Made by a program: the position numbers and the translations under genes. From assembly GCF_001625215.2 (NCBI RefSeq), contig NC_030386.2, positions 25,378,940-25,442,939 of the forward strand: a stretch of 64,000 nucleotides of DNA, written 5' to 3'. Shown here piece after piece: positions 9,715-22,483 of the stretch. The notes beneath the pieces were generated by a model. It was not told the DNA's origin. It made no database searches and saw nothing but the letters and a program-made list of their open reading frames with translations. Source of the DNA: Daucus carota subsp. sativus. Lineage: Eukaryota; Streptophyta; Magnoliopsida; Apiales; Apiaceae. Every line of letters starts with the position of its first letter. The stretch's first letter is position 1.

Positions 9715-12700
9715 ATGGCAAGGAAAGAGGGCAAAATGAATGTCAGCAGCATCGATGCCTTAGGTGATGATCTCTGTGACACTGTCCTCTGCACTCCCAA
9801 ACTCTCCTCTGCTCTCTCTAGCAATCCTTCTCTCCAGGTACCTCTCTCTCTCTCTCTCTAATATTATCTAATTTATGCATAATTAGCGATTAAGCAAATG
9901 ACGTTTTCGTGTGTAATTATATGGTGATCCTTTTTATATGGTTTGTACCGGATATGACTTTATTATTTTGAAACTGGTTTAGGAAGCAGTTGAAGAGGTG
10001 TTCAACAAGGTATTTGCAGAGCTGATTCGACCTCATTTTGCAATTGTGACCGTCACTTCTCCCGATTTAGAAGAGGCTCGTCAGTTGGTATGGCTATTTC
10101 TAGGCTGCATATAGTTGACTTTATGATAATTCGTTATGTACTTGGATAATGGACAACTTGTTATTGTGCAGATTACTAAGAAGTTAGGATCAACCATTCC
10201 AATCATTTACACAGCACCTACTGGACTAATTGGAAGGGATGCTATTACGAATGAATTTAAAGAGGTCTAATATAATTTCGAAATTGTTTTTTTATTGAAT
10301 TTTGTTGGTATTCTTATGTTACATGTACTCCTTGTTTCAGCTTCAGTGGCAAGTATATGTTGATCAAAATGATTCGTCTTCGGTCAGTTTTGATGATGAT
10401 GACAGTGCTGTCCGTCAGAGGCGAGTCATTTGTTTGACTGTTGGTTTTTTACCGGGATTGAAAGTTGCAGCAGTCCCACTCTTTCAGTCAAAGATGGTAA
10501 CACCGCATTTCATTAGAAGGGGTTAAATTCTGTGTTTGTTCCATTTCTTCTTCTAAGACTAACTTGTAACATCCAATAATTGTGTTACTGGGTGGAATAC
10601 CTGAATTATAATTCTTATATAGATTAAATATCGAAAGTATGTTGTATAAGTTAATGTTTTGAAGATTAATTTTAGCAAATTTAATTTGTAGGTTCCATTT
10701 GTGGATGAATTTTTGGAAGATATTAGTGAATGCGTTACATCTGTTTCAGGATGCAAGGCACCAATTGGGATGATATTATTTACAGTAAGTTGATATACTT
10801 CGACATTAGTAATTAATTACTTAGAAGGTCACACACATATATGTTCTTACTTCTAAAATGTTGTCATAGGATGAGAGTATGGATTCAGATAATCTTCTGC
10901 GAAAAATGGGTGAGTTTTAAATATTTTTAGTTTGCAGAAGTTTTTTTCATTTGATATGTCAATTGTGCCATATTTGTGTGTTCATATCTGATCTGCTTAA
11001 GATATATATATACTGATGTTGAAAGTGTACAGTGTTCATTAGTTTACTTCTAATACTCTTTGAATCGACAAGTTCAATTAATTTTCGGATTTTTTTTTAT
11101 ACTTACTAGGGAACAGGAACCAAGGAAGAAATTATATTCATTAAACATATCATACAACACTAGGGATATATTATATTCATCCTCTTTGGGTGTTTATTCT
11201 CTTCTTCACTTCAGCTCTAAATTATTTTTTATCATATGTGCTAAGGGCTTTTTACTTAATGTAATTACATATAATGAGACGTAATAGATGTGTTTTCGGT
11301 GAGCAGTTGATTGGATAAATCTTCTTGTCCTTTATACTAAGTTAAGATTACCTGATTATTAAATTGTGTTACTCTCCCGTTTCGTTTTTATTGTTCCCTA
11401 TCAAAATCCACCTTCTATTAAATCATAATATATAAGTTATATATTATCAAATATTTATATTCCCCCACCCCACTCTAACTGTTTTAGACTCTCTCAGCTT
11501 AAATTTATTGCTCGAGCATTTTCCACATTGACAAACCCTTACAAAATTATTTATTCTGTTAATTAGACATACAATTTTATTCATATTTCTTTTTGAGTTA
11601 TATTTGCATTTGTGCAGATTATTCCATGCCTCCAGAGACTGTCATTGTTGGTGATCTCTGTGGAGAGTTTTTATGTGGAAATGATGTTATGAACAAGAGA
11701 TCTAAGAGAAAAAGGCAACCTCTTTTTATGGTTGCTGTTGCCCTACTATTCATGCAAGATCCGAATAAGCCTCCTGGTACAGCCTATATATAATACTTCA
11801 ACCAGTTAAATATTTACATATGTTGAAGTTCAGGGATTCATAGACTTGTACCTGATAAGGAAATTCTAGTCCATCAATAATTGACTGATTGAAAATTTCA
11901 TCGTGTAATCATGTTTGTGCAGTTTGTTTCTTAAGTTGATTTACTGATTGTTTTGCACATCTTATAAAATGAAATGGTATATTAGGTTGATAATCCATGA
12001 AGTGCTGGTAAGAGTTGCGAGGAATAAATCAAATAAGATACTTTCTTAAATATCAACTTAGACCATAATTGTTGGTTTCTGTCGTGATTTTTACACTTAC
12101 AACACTCAATCGAACTCTGCCTTTAAGCATTTAGTTGCTCTCAATAAAAGCTTTGTATATAGTACATATATATTCCAATGGAAGTTCAAGAATAGTACAA
12201 TGGTTTTGTTTTGTAATGTAGTGATTACATTACCCATGTGTGATTGGTGTTTCCAGTTTTCTATGACACTATAATTTTTTTCTCCCTGAACCATCAGTCT
12301 GTAGTTTGTATGAATATTATATTGACTATATATTTAAAAGTGTTGTTCTATTTATTGTTCTAGTTTACTCATTAGTTTTTAAAATTGTGCTCTTTTTTCT
12401 GGGCTTGAGCAGGCATAGGTGATATTAAGCTGCATGCTGCTTTATCTGCTGGCTTAGTACCTGTAGGTCACAAATATGAAGTGACTTCTGTAAATGAAAG
12501 CAGTGTTTATTGGACAAAACTCACTGCGAGAAGGGAAAATTCAGATCAGAACCTTGATGAGCAAACTGTTCGGAACATTTTCGGAGTATATCTCTATCTT
12601 GATGATAATTTCAGAGCCATTATACTGTAATTTTGTTAGTTAATTTTTATGACAATATGGTTTGCATGTTAAATAATATTCTCATTGCTAGATATTTATC

Positions 12701-15669
12701 TAGAAGTGCTTCATTGTAATTCACTTTTTTTATATATTTTCAGATAGTTGATGCTTTTGTCTAGGGTTAGTACTTAATATCTTAGTTTGAATTGAACTTC
12801 TCCGATATACTCTTTTTGGAAAATTAGGATCCAGAACCTAACTTTTGCGTGTCTATAATGGTGATTATTATAGTTCTCCTTCAGATTAAACATGATTTAT
12901 ACCTTTCTCATTTGGATATTTCTAGCCTATCAAGTTCGTCTTTTGGTTATATGCTATATTTTATAAGATTGCTGGTTCTGTGGCAGATTGGAAATCGACT
13001 TCTATTTGATGCTTATATAGGGATTGTGAAGAAAAGAAAGGACATTGCTGGGTTTGAAGAAGTAAAATGGTTATCATCCCAAATATTTCATGCAGTCCAC
13101 GGGTAATTATCTAAACTTTCTCTGTTTTTATAATTCTACGTGTTTAAAATATTTTGGTGACCATATGATCTATAACATTTTTATTAATAATGTCTTCTTA
13201 TATATTCATGGAATTAATATTTTTATTAAAAATTTGAAAGTAAATTGATTTAGCCGATTGAGAAAAGAGCGAGGTATGAGTCAATTATATATTAAAATTA
13301 AATATTAATATATTATATAATATTTTCTAAACAAAACACAAGTAATTATATTATAATTGGAGACAACACTATAGTATGCTACATAAATTAAAATCCAATT
13401 AAATTAATTACACACACATATATATATAACTTAACTTGATATGATAAATTTTTGTTTAACTATTATCTTTCGGTATTCAAAATTCAATTTAAAATTCGGA
13501 ATAAATTATTTAATAAATATTAAATATTTTTAAAATTAGTAAAAATTATGTAAATATTAAAAATGTAGAGTTCATTAAATTTTAGAGACAATGCATTAAT
13601 TTTCTTAGATTAATTGAAATAGGACTATTTTGAAAAGTCAGGAGTGAATCATGTTGCACGTTGCATATATGAATTATAAACAGTATAAATAAAATATATT
13701 CAGTTATTAAGTATGACCATATATTCAATCTGAATTTTATGATTTATAATTTAATTTCGATGTTAACTATATAATATAATCAATATTTTAAATATTAAAT
13801 TTATGAAAAATCAAATGTCTGAAATTAATATGATTATACTTAAATATAATGGATATTTACTACAAAATAATTATTATTAAAATTTAGATATGATAATACT
13901 TAAATATATAGTATTATACACATTATAGTACTAATTCATTTTGTTGAATTTAATAATCAGATTGTGTATATATATTACGTTTTATAAAAATATTTATAAG
14001 ATTCAAAATTTCTCATTATATTCTTTTTCAACATAAAATTATTTATTGTTCAAAAAGTGCAACATATTTTTCCCTTTCTAGGTTGTAGTATGTTCAGTTT
14101 TAACTCCTCTTGCTACCACTGAATATATTTTAGAAGAAAATTTGAAAAAAATATACAAATATAATATTTTCCCATATTCTTAGAACTATTTTTATTATTA
14201 AATATGCTAATTATTATTTCTCTGTCTCATCCAATTATTACATTCACATTTTAAAGATATATATGGAAAAGAAATTTTTAAGAAATTTATTATTTTGTAA
14301 TCTAATATGGATGTATATATAATAATTAAAGATACATGGAATAAGTTAGATGCATGTATAGAATTTTTTTGCTCATGTATAGCATTTATTGGCAAAGGTA
14401 TGAGAAAGTGACACGTGGACAATAAATAAGTGAGCGGTGTTTTAGTAATAATACTCCCTCCGTATTTACATGTCCATTTTTAAGAAAAAAATTTGTTTCA
14501 ATTTAGTTGTCCACTTCACTTCAAGTTTCAATGTAAAATTATATTTACAAAGTCAATTCTAACCCAGATAATCTCATTCCACATATTATGATCATTTTAT
14601 GTAATTAATTTATAAACATTCATTTTTTTTAAAGTGTGTGATTTCGAAAATAGACATCTAATTTAAAATCAATTCTACCCCAGATAATCTCATTCCACAT
14701 ATTATGATCATTTTATGTAATTAATTTATAAACATTCATTTTTTTTAAAGTGTGTGATTTCGAAAATAGACATCTAATTTAAAACGGAGTGGGGGGAAGA
14801 TAAGTTGAGAGCCAAGTTGTGGCTTTAAAAGAGAGGAGGGAGAATGGGCTCTTAAGGTTTTGAAGAGTCTCTTCGAGCTCTAATTTATGCATGGCTTCAC
14901 TTAAGAGCTTGAATAAAGAGGCTCTTGGATATGCTCTTAGACGCTAGACCAGTAGGTAAGCGTCAGTTCATCTCATTCAATTACGCAAAGCACATGAAAA
15001 TGAAAGGGTTAAGTGCTGAGTTGTTTTCTTGTGTTGGCATTGAACTGTTCAATCACTTCTTAAATGTCATTCCCTTCCAAATATTATTACAAATGCTTGA
15101 ATTCTATCAATATTTTACTAGCAACGTCTACCATGTCATGAATATTATGTTGACGGGCCTGTAGTTTTTGCAAGTGTTTGAACTGAAGTGTATCATTTGT
15201 TTGTTTTCCTAGGGTTGACAAGGAGGACCTGGTTGTTGATAGTGGTGCTGATATTGAAACTGGTGATTGTTTCCGTTTCTTTAAGGCAGATTCTCATATG
15301 ACATCTTCTTCTCTTAGACAAGTCTCCGACAAATTTAGAGATTTGAAGATAAGTTGTGATGTCGGGAATTCTGATGGTCAGAGGATTAGACCTGCTAATA
15401 GCGAAAAAATGACAATCTTTGGTGGCGTTATATTTTCTTGCACTAGGCGTGGCAAGCCACTTGGAAAAGCTAAATTAGGAAGCTCTCCTTTCTTGGAGAA
15501 TTTTCCTGATGTCCCATTGGCTGGATCATTCTGTATTGGAGAAATATGTCGCGGGGATTCAAGTTCATATGGTCAGCTATCTGAAGAAGGTTCTCACCGG
15601 TGCTGCCTGCATTACAACAGCAGTGTTTATCTACTCATGTCCTACACTCCATCTTCGCAGGGAAGCTAG
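9715..15669 (+). CDS. FIST (sensor-type) domain protein, At5g63520-like, F-box apparently missing
   Basis: Ten exons keep one reading frame: 9715-9837, 9983-10087, 10172-10264, 10341-10496, 10692-10784, 10870-10909, 11618-11776, 12413-12585, 12987-13102, 15213-15669. All junctions are GT/AG and the CDS totals 1515 nt, 504 residues. The product matches my recall of the plant F-box/LRR-annotated FIST_C family: IRPHFAIVTV, PIIYTAPTGLIGRDA, VGFLPGLKVAAVP and, near the end, SFCIGEICRG. FIST domains are thought to be small-molecule sensor modules; the plant role is unknown. Arabidopsis relatives carry an N-terminal F-box for SCF ubiquitin ligases. Here only about 41 residues precede the FIST region and no F-box is visible, although ALGDDLCDTVL looks like the first turn of one. 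Intron 9 is 2.1 kb and holds a Stowaway-like MITE. A decayed paralogue lies at 18976-20600. Not checked against transcripts. Confidence 0.8.
14454..14796. mobile_element. Stowaway-like MITE with internal 116-bp tandem duplication
   Basis: It begins CTCCCTCCGTATTTACATGT directly after a TA (14452-14453), the standard Stowaway (Tc1/mariner) start. The right end (ACGGAGT near 14784-14790) is imperfect. Inside, 14553-14668 and 14669-14784 are nearly identical 116-bp direct copies, an unusual expansion for a MITE that is normally ~250 bp. It lies in intron 9 of the FIST gene. Confidence 0.65.
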
Positions 15670-16171
15670 CAGTTTTTGTTTTAGAGTACTATAAAACCAC
15701 CTCAAGATGATTTCCCTTTATTTGTTCTTGACTTGTTAAATGTTATCCTATGGGTTTGTGTCCTTGTGGGCAATGCGCTACATAAATTCTGATTTTAACT
15801 AGGTAAAACTTGCTCAAATTTGAATTTATGAAAATTTCTATAGACTTAATTATGGTGCAGATGCAATAGGAGTCTCAAGGAATGTGCCTTGTAGATTCAA
15901 ATGCGTAATTATATGGGGCTGTGATGCTTGGTTCAGCTTTTGAACTGAGATGTAACGAGTGGTTGAATGGTCAATAGCTCATTCAAGTGAGGGTTCGTTA
16001 TCGATTTCAAAATAGCACTTGAAATTCAATCAATTTCATATGAGAACTCAGAAGTGAGTGTTACTACACACTTCACAGTAATCCAAATTATGGAGAAACA
16101 TAGCAAAGAAACATCAGGCTCAGTGATAAGTGCCTTTATTTTTTACAGTAACATTTTATTTTCTCTAGCAG

Positions 16172-18052
16172 TCACTCCTTTTGTAGCCTGATCCGATCCA
16201 AGACAGACTTCTGATCAAGCTTGTTTCCTTGCTGCAGCTGCAGATACTCCTTGTATTTCATTGGAGTGTAGGCTGGTGGGTTGTTTGCACCATCGGTTAG
16301 ACCAGGTGCTGGCCTGACAATCGTGTCGAGAGACGGTCCATTAGCTACGGCTAGCGATAGTCTTGTAGTCGCATTGTTCACAACTGCTCGATGCACTACA
16401 CTCTTGTACCTCCCATTGCTCAGTATCTACAACAAATACAATTATGACAAAATTTAACTTGAAATTGTTGTGAATTAGTGTTGTATAAAATGAAGGCTAT
16501 GGAAACTTTGTTTATACCTCGAGGTGATCACAAGTATTGACCAAAAATGAATTTGGAGGGGCTCTGACATTGACCCATTTTGCATTATGCAGCAGCTGCA
16601 ACCCCCCTACACCGTTCTCTATGAGAATGTTCAGGAGGCCGTGATCAGAATGAGGCGGCATTCCTAGTGCAAGTTCAGGCTGAGGGCAGGGCGGGTAGAG
16701 ATTTGCAACAAACACTTGTAAGCCGGATTCTAAATTTAAAACGTCGTGTATGTAGGACGCTTCCAGTCCTAGGCTTACTGATATTCCTCTTAGCAATTCC
16801 CCTGAAATTTCTCGGATTCTTTCAACATACTCCAGCGCAAGCTCACTGCATAAGGTCATAAGTCATAACATAATCTATATTAAGTTAGGATCTACCAATA
16901 GATACAGCTAATTTTGTAATTAATCATTTTTAGTTTTGTCCTGATGTCCAGTTCATGATTATTAGAAAAAACTCGCTTTCTCGTCTTAAGATTATCCACA
17001 TGTGCAGAGGAAACTGCGGGCTCAGTAGAGAAGTACAACTAGAATTGTTCCCAACTTGATAAGATGTATTGCGGCTGTGGTTCTTGTTTGCAGCCCATGT
17101 AGATAAGGCTTCCAGATGCGTTGAACGTGACCACATATGTAAGCTTCAAACTTTACACAGGTACATTTTTGACAACTGCATTTTACCAAACTCCCCCCCT
17201 TGCATTATCACTCATGCATGCTTTATTGTCGTTTCTAATCAACAAGTGCACAACATATAGACTATACTACAGAACAGAAACTCTGCAATCTGCATCATTA
17301 AAGCTTACTATCTCAACACAGATTTTATAATTCCAGTTCTGGTGATTAATTTATATGTTTTATTTGTGACCTTGTTGATGGAACTTGTACGTTTTGGCGA
17401 ATATCTTTAATTCTTGTTGATGGAAGTTCAGTATTGTAAAAATTAATTAACAAGCAAGAAATAGTGCAAGTTGATGAACAGAGTACCTGAACCCTTTTGG
17501 TTTGTCGGGAAAATGAAAATCTGGATGCACAAGAACCTTTAGAAAGTCCCTCCAAAAGAAGATGGTCTCCTTGGCTGTGTTAAAACTAGTTCCGCACCTT
17601 ATTGGATCCAGCACATCACTCCCTTCATACGCTTTCTTTTCTTCATCTGTTAGATTGAAAAATTCATAGCAACCCTCCATAATATTTTCCATCAAACTCT
17701 CTGATACACCATGGTTTATTACCTGAGAGACATGGATCAACAAGTTAAATATTATGTAGAAGAGAGTATACTATTAGTATTATGGTGTAACTATTAGTTT
17801 ACCAGGAAGAAACCCCAGTCTTGACATGCTTTAGAAAGATCATGGATAGCTTTGGATCTTTGCGCGGGATCAGCAGAGTTTGGAGAAATCGACAGTGGGG
17901 ATCGAGTCCTCAAGCTCTGCATGAGCTATGGAGTCATTTAGGTTGACAGGGTGAATATAGTTGGAAGGAAGAGTTGCATTGAGATGAGATGATTGAGCTG
18001 CGAGAGTTTTGATGCATGTTAATTTTTGTATTTGATGAGTTGCAAGTGCCAT
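16172..18052 (-). pseudogene. 2-oxoglutarate/Fe(II)-dependent dioxygenase gene with an exon-1 frameshift
   Basis: Four exons on the minus strand: 18052-17803, 17722-17487, 16845-16518, 16426-16172, all with GT/AG introns. The product is a plant DOXC-type 2-ODD (SRG1/DMR6/F3H-like), expected to oxidise a small metabolite in the cytosol. Visible features are N-terminal IPTVDFS, WGFFLVINHGV across intron 1, the iron ligands H-x-D in PPHSDHG (about residues 227-229), the distal H in VVHRAVV (about 283) and the 2-oxoglutarate motif R-x-S in TTRLSLAV. Exons 2-4 are intact and phased correctly. Exon 1 has 250 nt, one too many: after DFSKLC the frame meets TGA at 17870-17872, while the expected SADPAQRSKAIHDL lies in the +1 frame. 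With one net base fewer the protein would be about 355 residues, normal for the family. It is either a very young pseudogene or a base-call error. Substrate unknown. Confidence 0.82.
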
Positions 18053-18187
18053 GCTTTTTCTGTTGGAAAAACTAAACTAAACTAAAATATATATTATATA
18101 CTTACTAATAAGTTGAACAAAGAAAAGTATACCGATGATAAGAAGAACAAGCAACTTTGTGTGCTTTTGCACTGAAATATCATTCAC

Positions 18188-18195
18188 TATTTATA
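18188..18195 (-). promoter_or_regulatory. TATA box of the dioxygenase gene
   Basis: The minus strand reads CCTATAAATAG, with TATAAATA 136 nt before the ATG at 18052. It is a strong consensus match at a plausible distance for a ~100-nt leader. Confidence 0.5.
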
Positions 18196-18250
18196 GGCAT
18201 TGTCGTGTCATCTCCACCCCATTCAACATGTAACCACCCCTTAATTCAAT

Positions 18251-18364
18251 ATGTAACTCCCACATTGTTTATTATTGTAACACCCAAATTCAATATTGTT
18301 ACATAATTAAAAAATATGTAACTCCCACATTGTTTATTATTGTAACACCCAAATTCAATATTGT
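18251..18364. repeat. 49-bp direct repeat in the dioxygenase promoter
   Basis: Two copies starting ATGTAACTCCCACATTGTTT lie at 18251-18299 and 18316-18364, 65 bp apart, identical by eye. They sit 55-180 bp upstream of the TATA box of the dioxygenase gene, so they could duplicate a regulatory segment. Confidence 0.8.
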
Positions 18365-18410
18365 AACTCCAAATATTTATTGTGTATAAAGATTTGATTT
18401 GTAACTTAAA

Positions 18411-18647
18411 CTCCCTATGTCCCCTAGTTAGTTTAGCTTGGGTACGAGAGTTTTACACGCATTCTAATACTCATACAAAACGTAGTTCCGTAACTTATTT
18501 TTTAATTTTTTTTGAATAAAATTTGATGTTTGAATTTTTATACACAATAAAAATCTCAAAAATAAGTTACGGAACTATTTTCTACAAAAGTCTTAAAATG
18601 CGTGTCGAGTGAAAAAACACCGTAAAGAAATGAGAGGGACGGGGGAG
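18411..18647. mobile_element. Stowaway-like MITE
   Basis: Ends CTCCCTATGTCCC and, on the opposite strand at the right, CTCCCCCGTCCC. The interior is an inverted repeat, with GTTCCGTAACTTAT near 18484 and ATAAGTTACGGAAC near 18562. It is the same family as the copy at 22773-23021. The target TA is unclear on the left. Confidence 0.65.
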
Positions 18648-18975
18648 TAATATGTATACACGATAAGTTCATATATTAATTTCGTGCAACATATATATTT
18701 TCAAATTCATCTGATTAATACACATTTTTTTATTCTTTATTTTTATCAAATAATGTCAATTAACACAACAGTTTTGTATCTGGAGGAATCGGAGAGAATG
18801 CTCAGAGCTGTGTATTCTGACAAGGGACACCAGAATGGCTGTGTTTCTATACTACCACAATTGTAGTGTTTTTAATAACTCAAAAGTCACCTAAAATATA
18901 AATTACCCAAACATTATTTTCTACTTACTTGTCTCACGACCAACTCAAACACACAACTAACATGTTAAATTTGCA

Positions 18976-20600
18976 GATTACTTGCTAACAGGCTAGGATC
19001 AACAATTCTAATTATTTACACACCAACTAAAGGACTAAAAGGGATGCTATTACAAATGAGTTCAAGCAGCTTTACAATCACTATTTACAAATTCTTTTGT
19101 TTTGTTTTTCTACTTAAGTTACTGCCTTTTCATCAGCTTAAAGGAATTTCACTTTTTTTATCTCATGTTCCCTTTGCATCAGAGTGAGTGGAGAGTAGAT
19201 GCAGGAGAAGCACCTTATGCCATTTGTTTGCCCTCGAGTGCTTACTGGGATTATTAGTAGCAGCAGTCCTATTGGAGACAGAGCTTTGATACCGCCTTGA
19301 GTTGAAAAGGGTCCAAATCTTGTCTTACTTTTTTCTTCCTACTAACTAAAAGTTGGTATATCGAACCATTTGCGGATTACCTTAACTGTTACTATTAGGC
19401 AGAAGAAATGTTCGGATATCTAGTACTTTATAAGATAATGCTTAATAGTTTTATTGTAATCTATTGAAGAATCTATAGAAATTATAGGTTCATTTGAGGA
19501 TGAATTTCTACCAGATATCAGGTATTGTGTTACGTCTGTTTTTGCTAATTGATATATAGTTTTTTTTTTTAGTTATTTCTTTGTACACATAAAGTTTGAT
19601 TCAATTATTCACTAGAACTGCAAGGAGAATCCATAACAGGCAAACAATGTAGCTAGATAAACTTTCCTGATTGAAATTGAATTCTAAAGATTTGTTCTCT
19701 ATCTGAAAAATAAGTATAATATCAATATGATTCTCCTCCTACTTTGAAGTCCATCAATTTCAAACACAAGGAAAACAATCAATCCATCTGAAAGTCGTAA
19801 ACGTCCTTAAATAAGCTATCACAATATGACAGATAAAACATCCGACACAGTGGTTTGCCCATAACTAGTTTACTTATATGGTTTTGGTTTATTTATCCAA
19901 ACTAAATCCATTTTATGAGAACCAAAACAAACCAATCACACATTTTGCCACCTGTAAGTAAAATAAACAAGTTCAGTTACAGACTGTTCTGCTCCTATTT
20001 TGAAATTGAAAAATAAGCTTGGATTCATAAAGTATTGGTTGTAGTTATGAGAACTGATCAAAAATAATATGTTCTAACTCTACTATCTTCTTTTGTTTGT
20101 AATTTGAATGGAAGTTTGTTAATTTTTCTGTTTCTTAAAAATTACCAGCAGTGCCTTTTTATTGGTGGTAATGGTATCAAACTGGCAATTGCTTCCATTT
20201 CCATATGGCATTGCCTTCTCTTATACATGTCTATGACGAATAGACTTAAAGAATCCCTGTGATGGTGGAAGTTCTGATGGCCTAACCAGTAGATCTGCCA
20301 CCGGCAGGTGAAAATAACTTTCTGATGCTTTTATCTTTTACTGTATTACTTAACTCGGTGCAGCGAGTAGGGTTGCAAGCTCTCCTTTTCTGGAAAATTT
20401 TCCCAATGTCACATTGGCTGGATCATGTTGTAGTGGAGAAATGGCGCGGGGATTGAAGTTCATATGGTCAAGTATCTGAACGAACAAGGTTTTTACCATT
20501 GTTGTGTACACTAACACAGCAGTGTTTATTTAGTGATGTCTAAGTCTAACACTCCATCCCTGTCTGTAATTAGCAGTTCCGTTTTCAGAGTTGTGCTGGT
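18976..20600 (+). pseudogene. Decayed duplicate of the FIST-domain gene
   Basis: Segments line up in order with exons of the gene at 9715-15669. 18977-19075 matches exon 3 (region of PIIYTAPTGLIGRDAITNEF) but with a deletion. 19178-19290 matches exon 4. 19487-19545 matches exon 5. 20175-20310 and 20365-20585 match the last exon (ctcctttctggaaaatttt, gctggatcatg, cagcagtgtttat). Intron-like DNA remains between them, so it arose by DNA duplication, not retroposition. Exons 6-9 are not found, and stops and frameshifts occur throughout. The dioxygenase gene lies between the parent and this copy. Confidence 0.85.
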
Positions 20601-22480
20601 TAATGCTCTGTTCCCGCCTCAACAAGATTCTCTGCCTAGTTTGCTTGTCAAAGTTCTGTTGAACTGTGTTGTGGTCAATATTCTGCCACTAGTGATATAT
20701 GTACAAAATTGAATATAAAATTATGTACAAAATAATATGGTGATATGGTATGTTTTAATTGGTGCTATTATGTGAATATAGACATCATTCCATTCAAAAC
20801 CAAAAACATTCTATTTTGTAAAAAAATTTATACTCGATTTTGTGGAGGAAACATTTTCCATGCTTATATGTAAACTGACGAATCATCGAGCAAATTACAC
20901 TTTGTGTCCATGCGCTTTTACCTTATTTCAAACTGCAGTCTATAGTTTATAATATATACACTTTGCATCCCCATCTTTCAAGCGCGCTTCATTATCCATT
21001 GATTCACTGATTCAATAAACATTTGTTAATTTTGACGATAGTTAACACTTACCATAGAGGTATTTTAACTTTTCGTCAAAAAAAAAACATAGAGGTATTT
21101 TAACCATTAACGAAAATAAATATTAAAAAAACTGTGAATTACATATTTTGTTGTAATTATTATTCTTATAAAATTCATATATTAGTTATGTTTTATCGGG
21201 GCGATGTTTAATTAGATAAAACAAATGGGACAAATATAAAAAGTGTAAATTACTATTCAGATAAGAATCTTATTCATTTGTTTGTGTACCTATTTCTGAT
21301 TAGCTTTTAAGCTTAGTTGTATAATAAAGTAAACTGTATTTGTGGATTGTTGGGTTAGTATGTTACCAGTATATTCACAAGGTGGTTTGTTAACTTGCTA
21401 AAAGGAGCAACTCCTTTAAGCAAGAGCTGAAGTATATATCCAGTAATTCACGATCACTTCACAAGTTCAATTTATAAATTAATAGATTTGCATCTGTTTC
21501 AAACATAAGTTTATAACCTTGTATTTTCCCAAGTTATTTTCCTCTCAGTTAAGTTTGGAGCCTCAGTCACTATTGATCCGGAGCTCGTGCTTTTGTCACT
21601 CCAAAGTACAAATCAGTTCATTCCGCCTCTCCAAAATCCCCAGCAAAAACCGTAGTCACCATATCTTTATTCCAAAACTTTCAAAAATACTGTAAACATT
21701 ATTCACTCTGCGAGATAAGCAAGCCTGGCGAATTGGACATTGAACTATACATTAATGCAGCACACACTCTCTAAATGTTTTTCTCTGCGCTCTTCCAGTG
21801 TAGCCGGACAACCCGAAAAATGCCCTTAAGAAGTAGTCATTCTTTGTTTCTGGGAATATTACTATAAATATACTAGAGATTATAAACTTTTAGCAATTAA
21901 GTACGTAGTAATACTGATACACATATTTTTCACACAATTGCGTCAAATTGAAGTCAGGCTCAGCGTTTTCTCAAACTTTTTTGTGACAGCAACTTGTCGT
22001 CTTATTTCATTTCAAACCCTAGCAGATACTACTTATACTAGGTCGTGCAAAAGAACAATCTGTTGTAAAGGCTGCTACATTATATATATTGCTTCAGATA
22101 CAATTCATTTCCATTAATACATACATTAGGCAATATTGAATAGCCGCATATATATATATGTATACAACATAATAAGGTAGAGTACGTACTTACTATTTCA
22201 CATAGACCACCCTGCCTGAACCTGCAGACAGCCATGGATTATATACACAAGGATCTTCTTATATCACAACACTTCTGTATGCGTATATGCATCTTTAGAG
22301 CTAGCGGCTTCTGACGAATAGAGAAAAGACTCAATATATAGAACGAGCTTATATACATTATATATATTGTTTCTGGGAATATTACTATAAATATATGCAT
22401 GCTTATATATATAGAGCGAGCTGCTTTTGATCAATATGGAGAGAACTTGACATGTTATGCATGTTGTTTGCTTCAGTAAG
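20601..22480. other. Intergenic stretch, nothing convincing
   Basis: AT-rich sequence between the FIST pseudogene and the 3' end of the MADS gene. A ~24-bp phrase with GTTTCTGGGAATATTACTATAAATATA recurs at about 21848 and 22370. The last few hundred bases (about 22090-22483) are probably the 3' UTR of the minus-strand MADS gene. No ORF with coding character is visible. Confidence 0.5.
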
Positions 22481-22483
22481 TCT

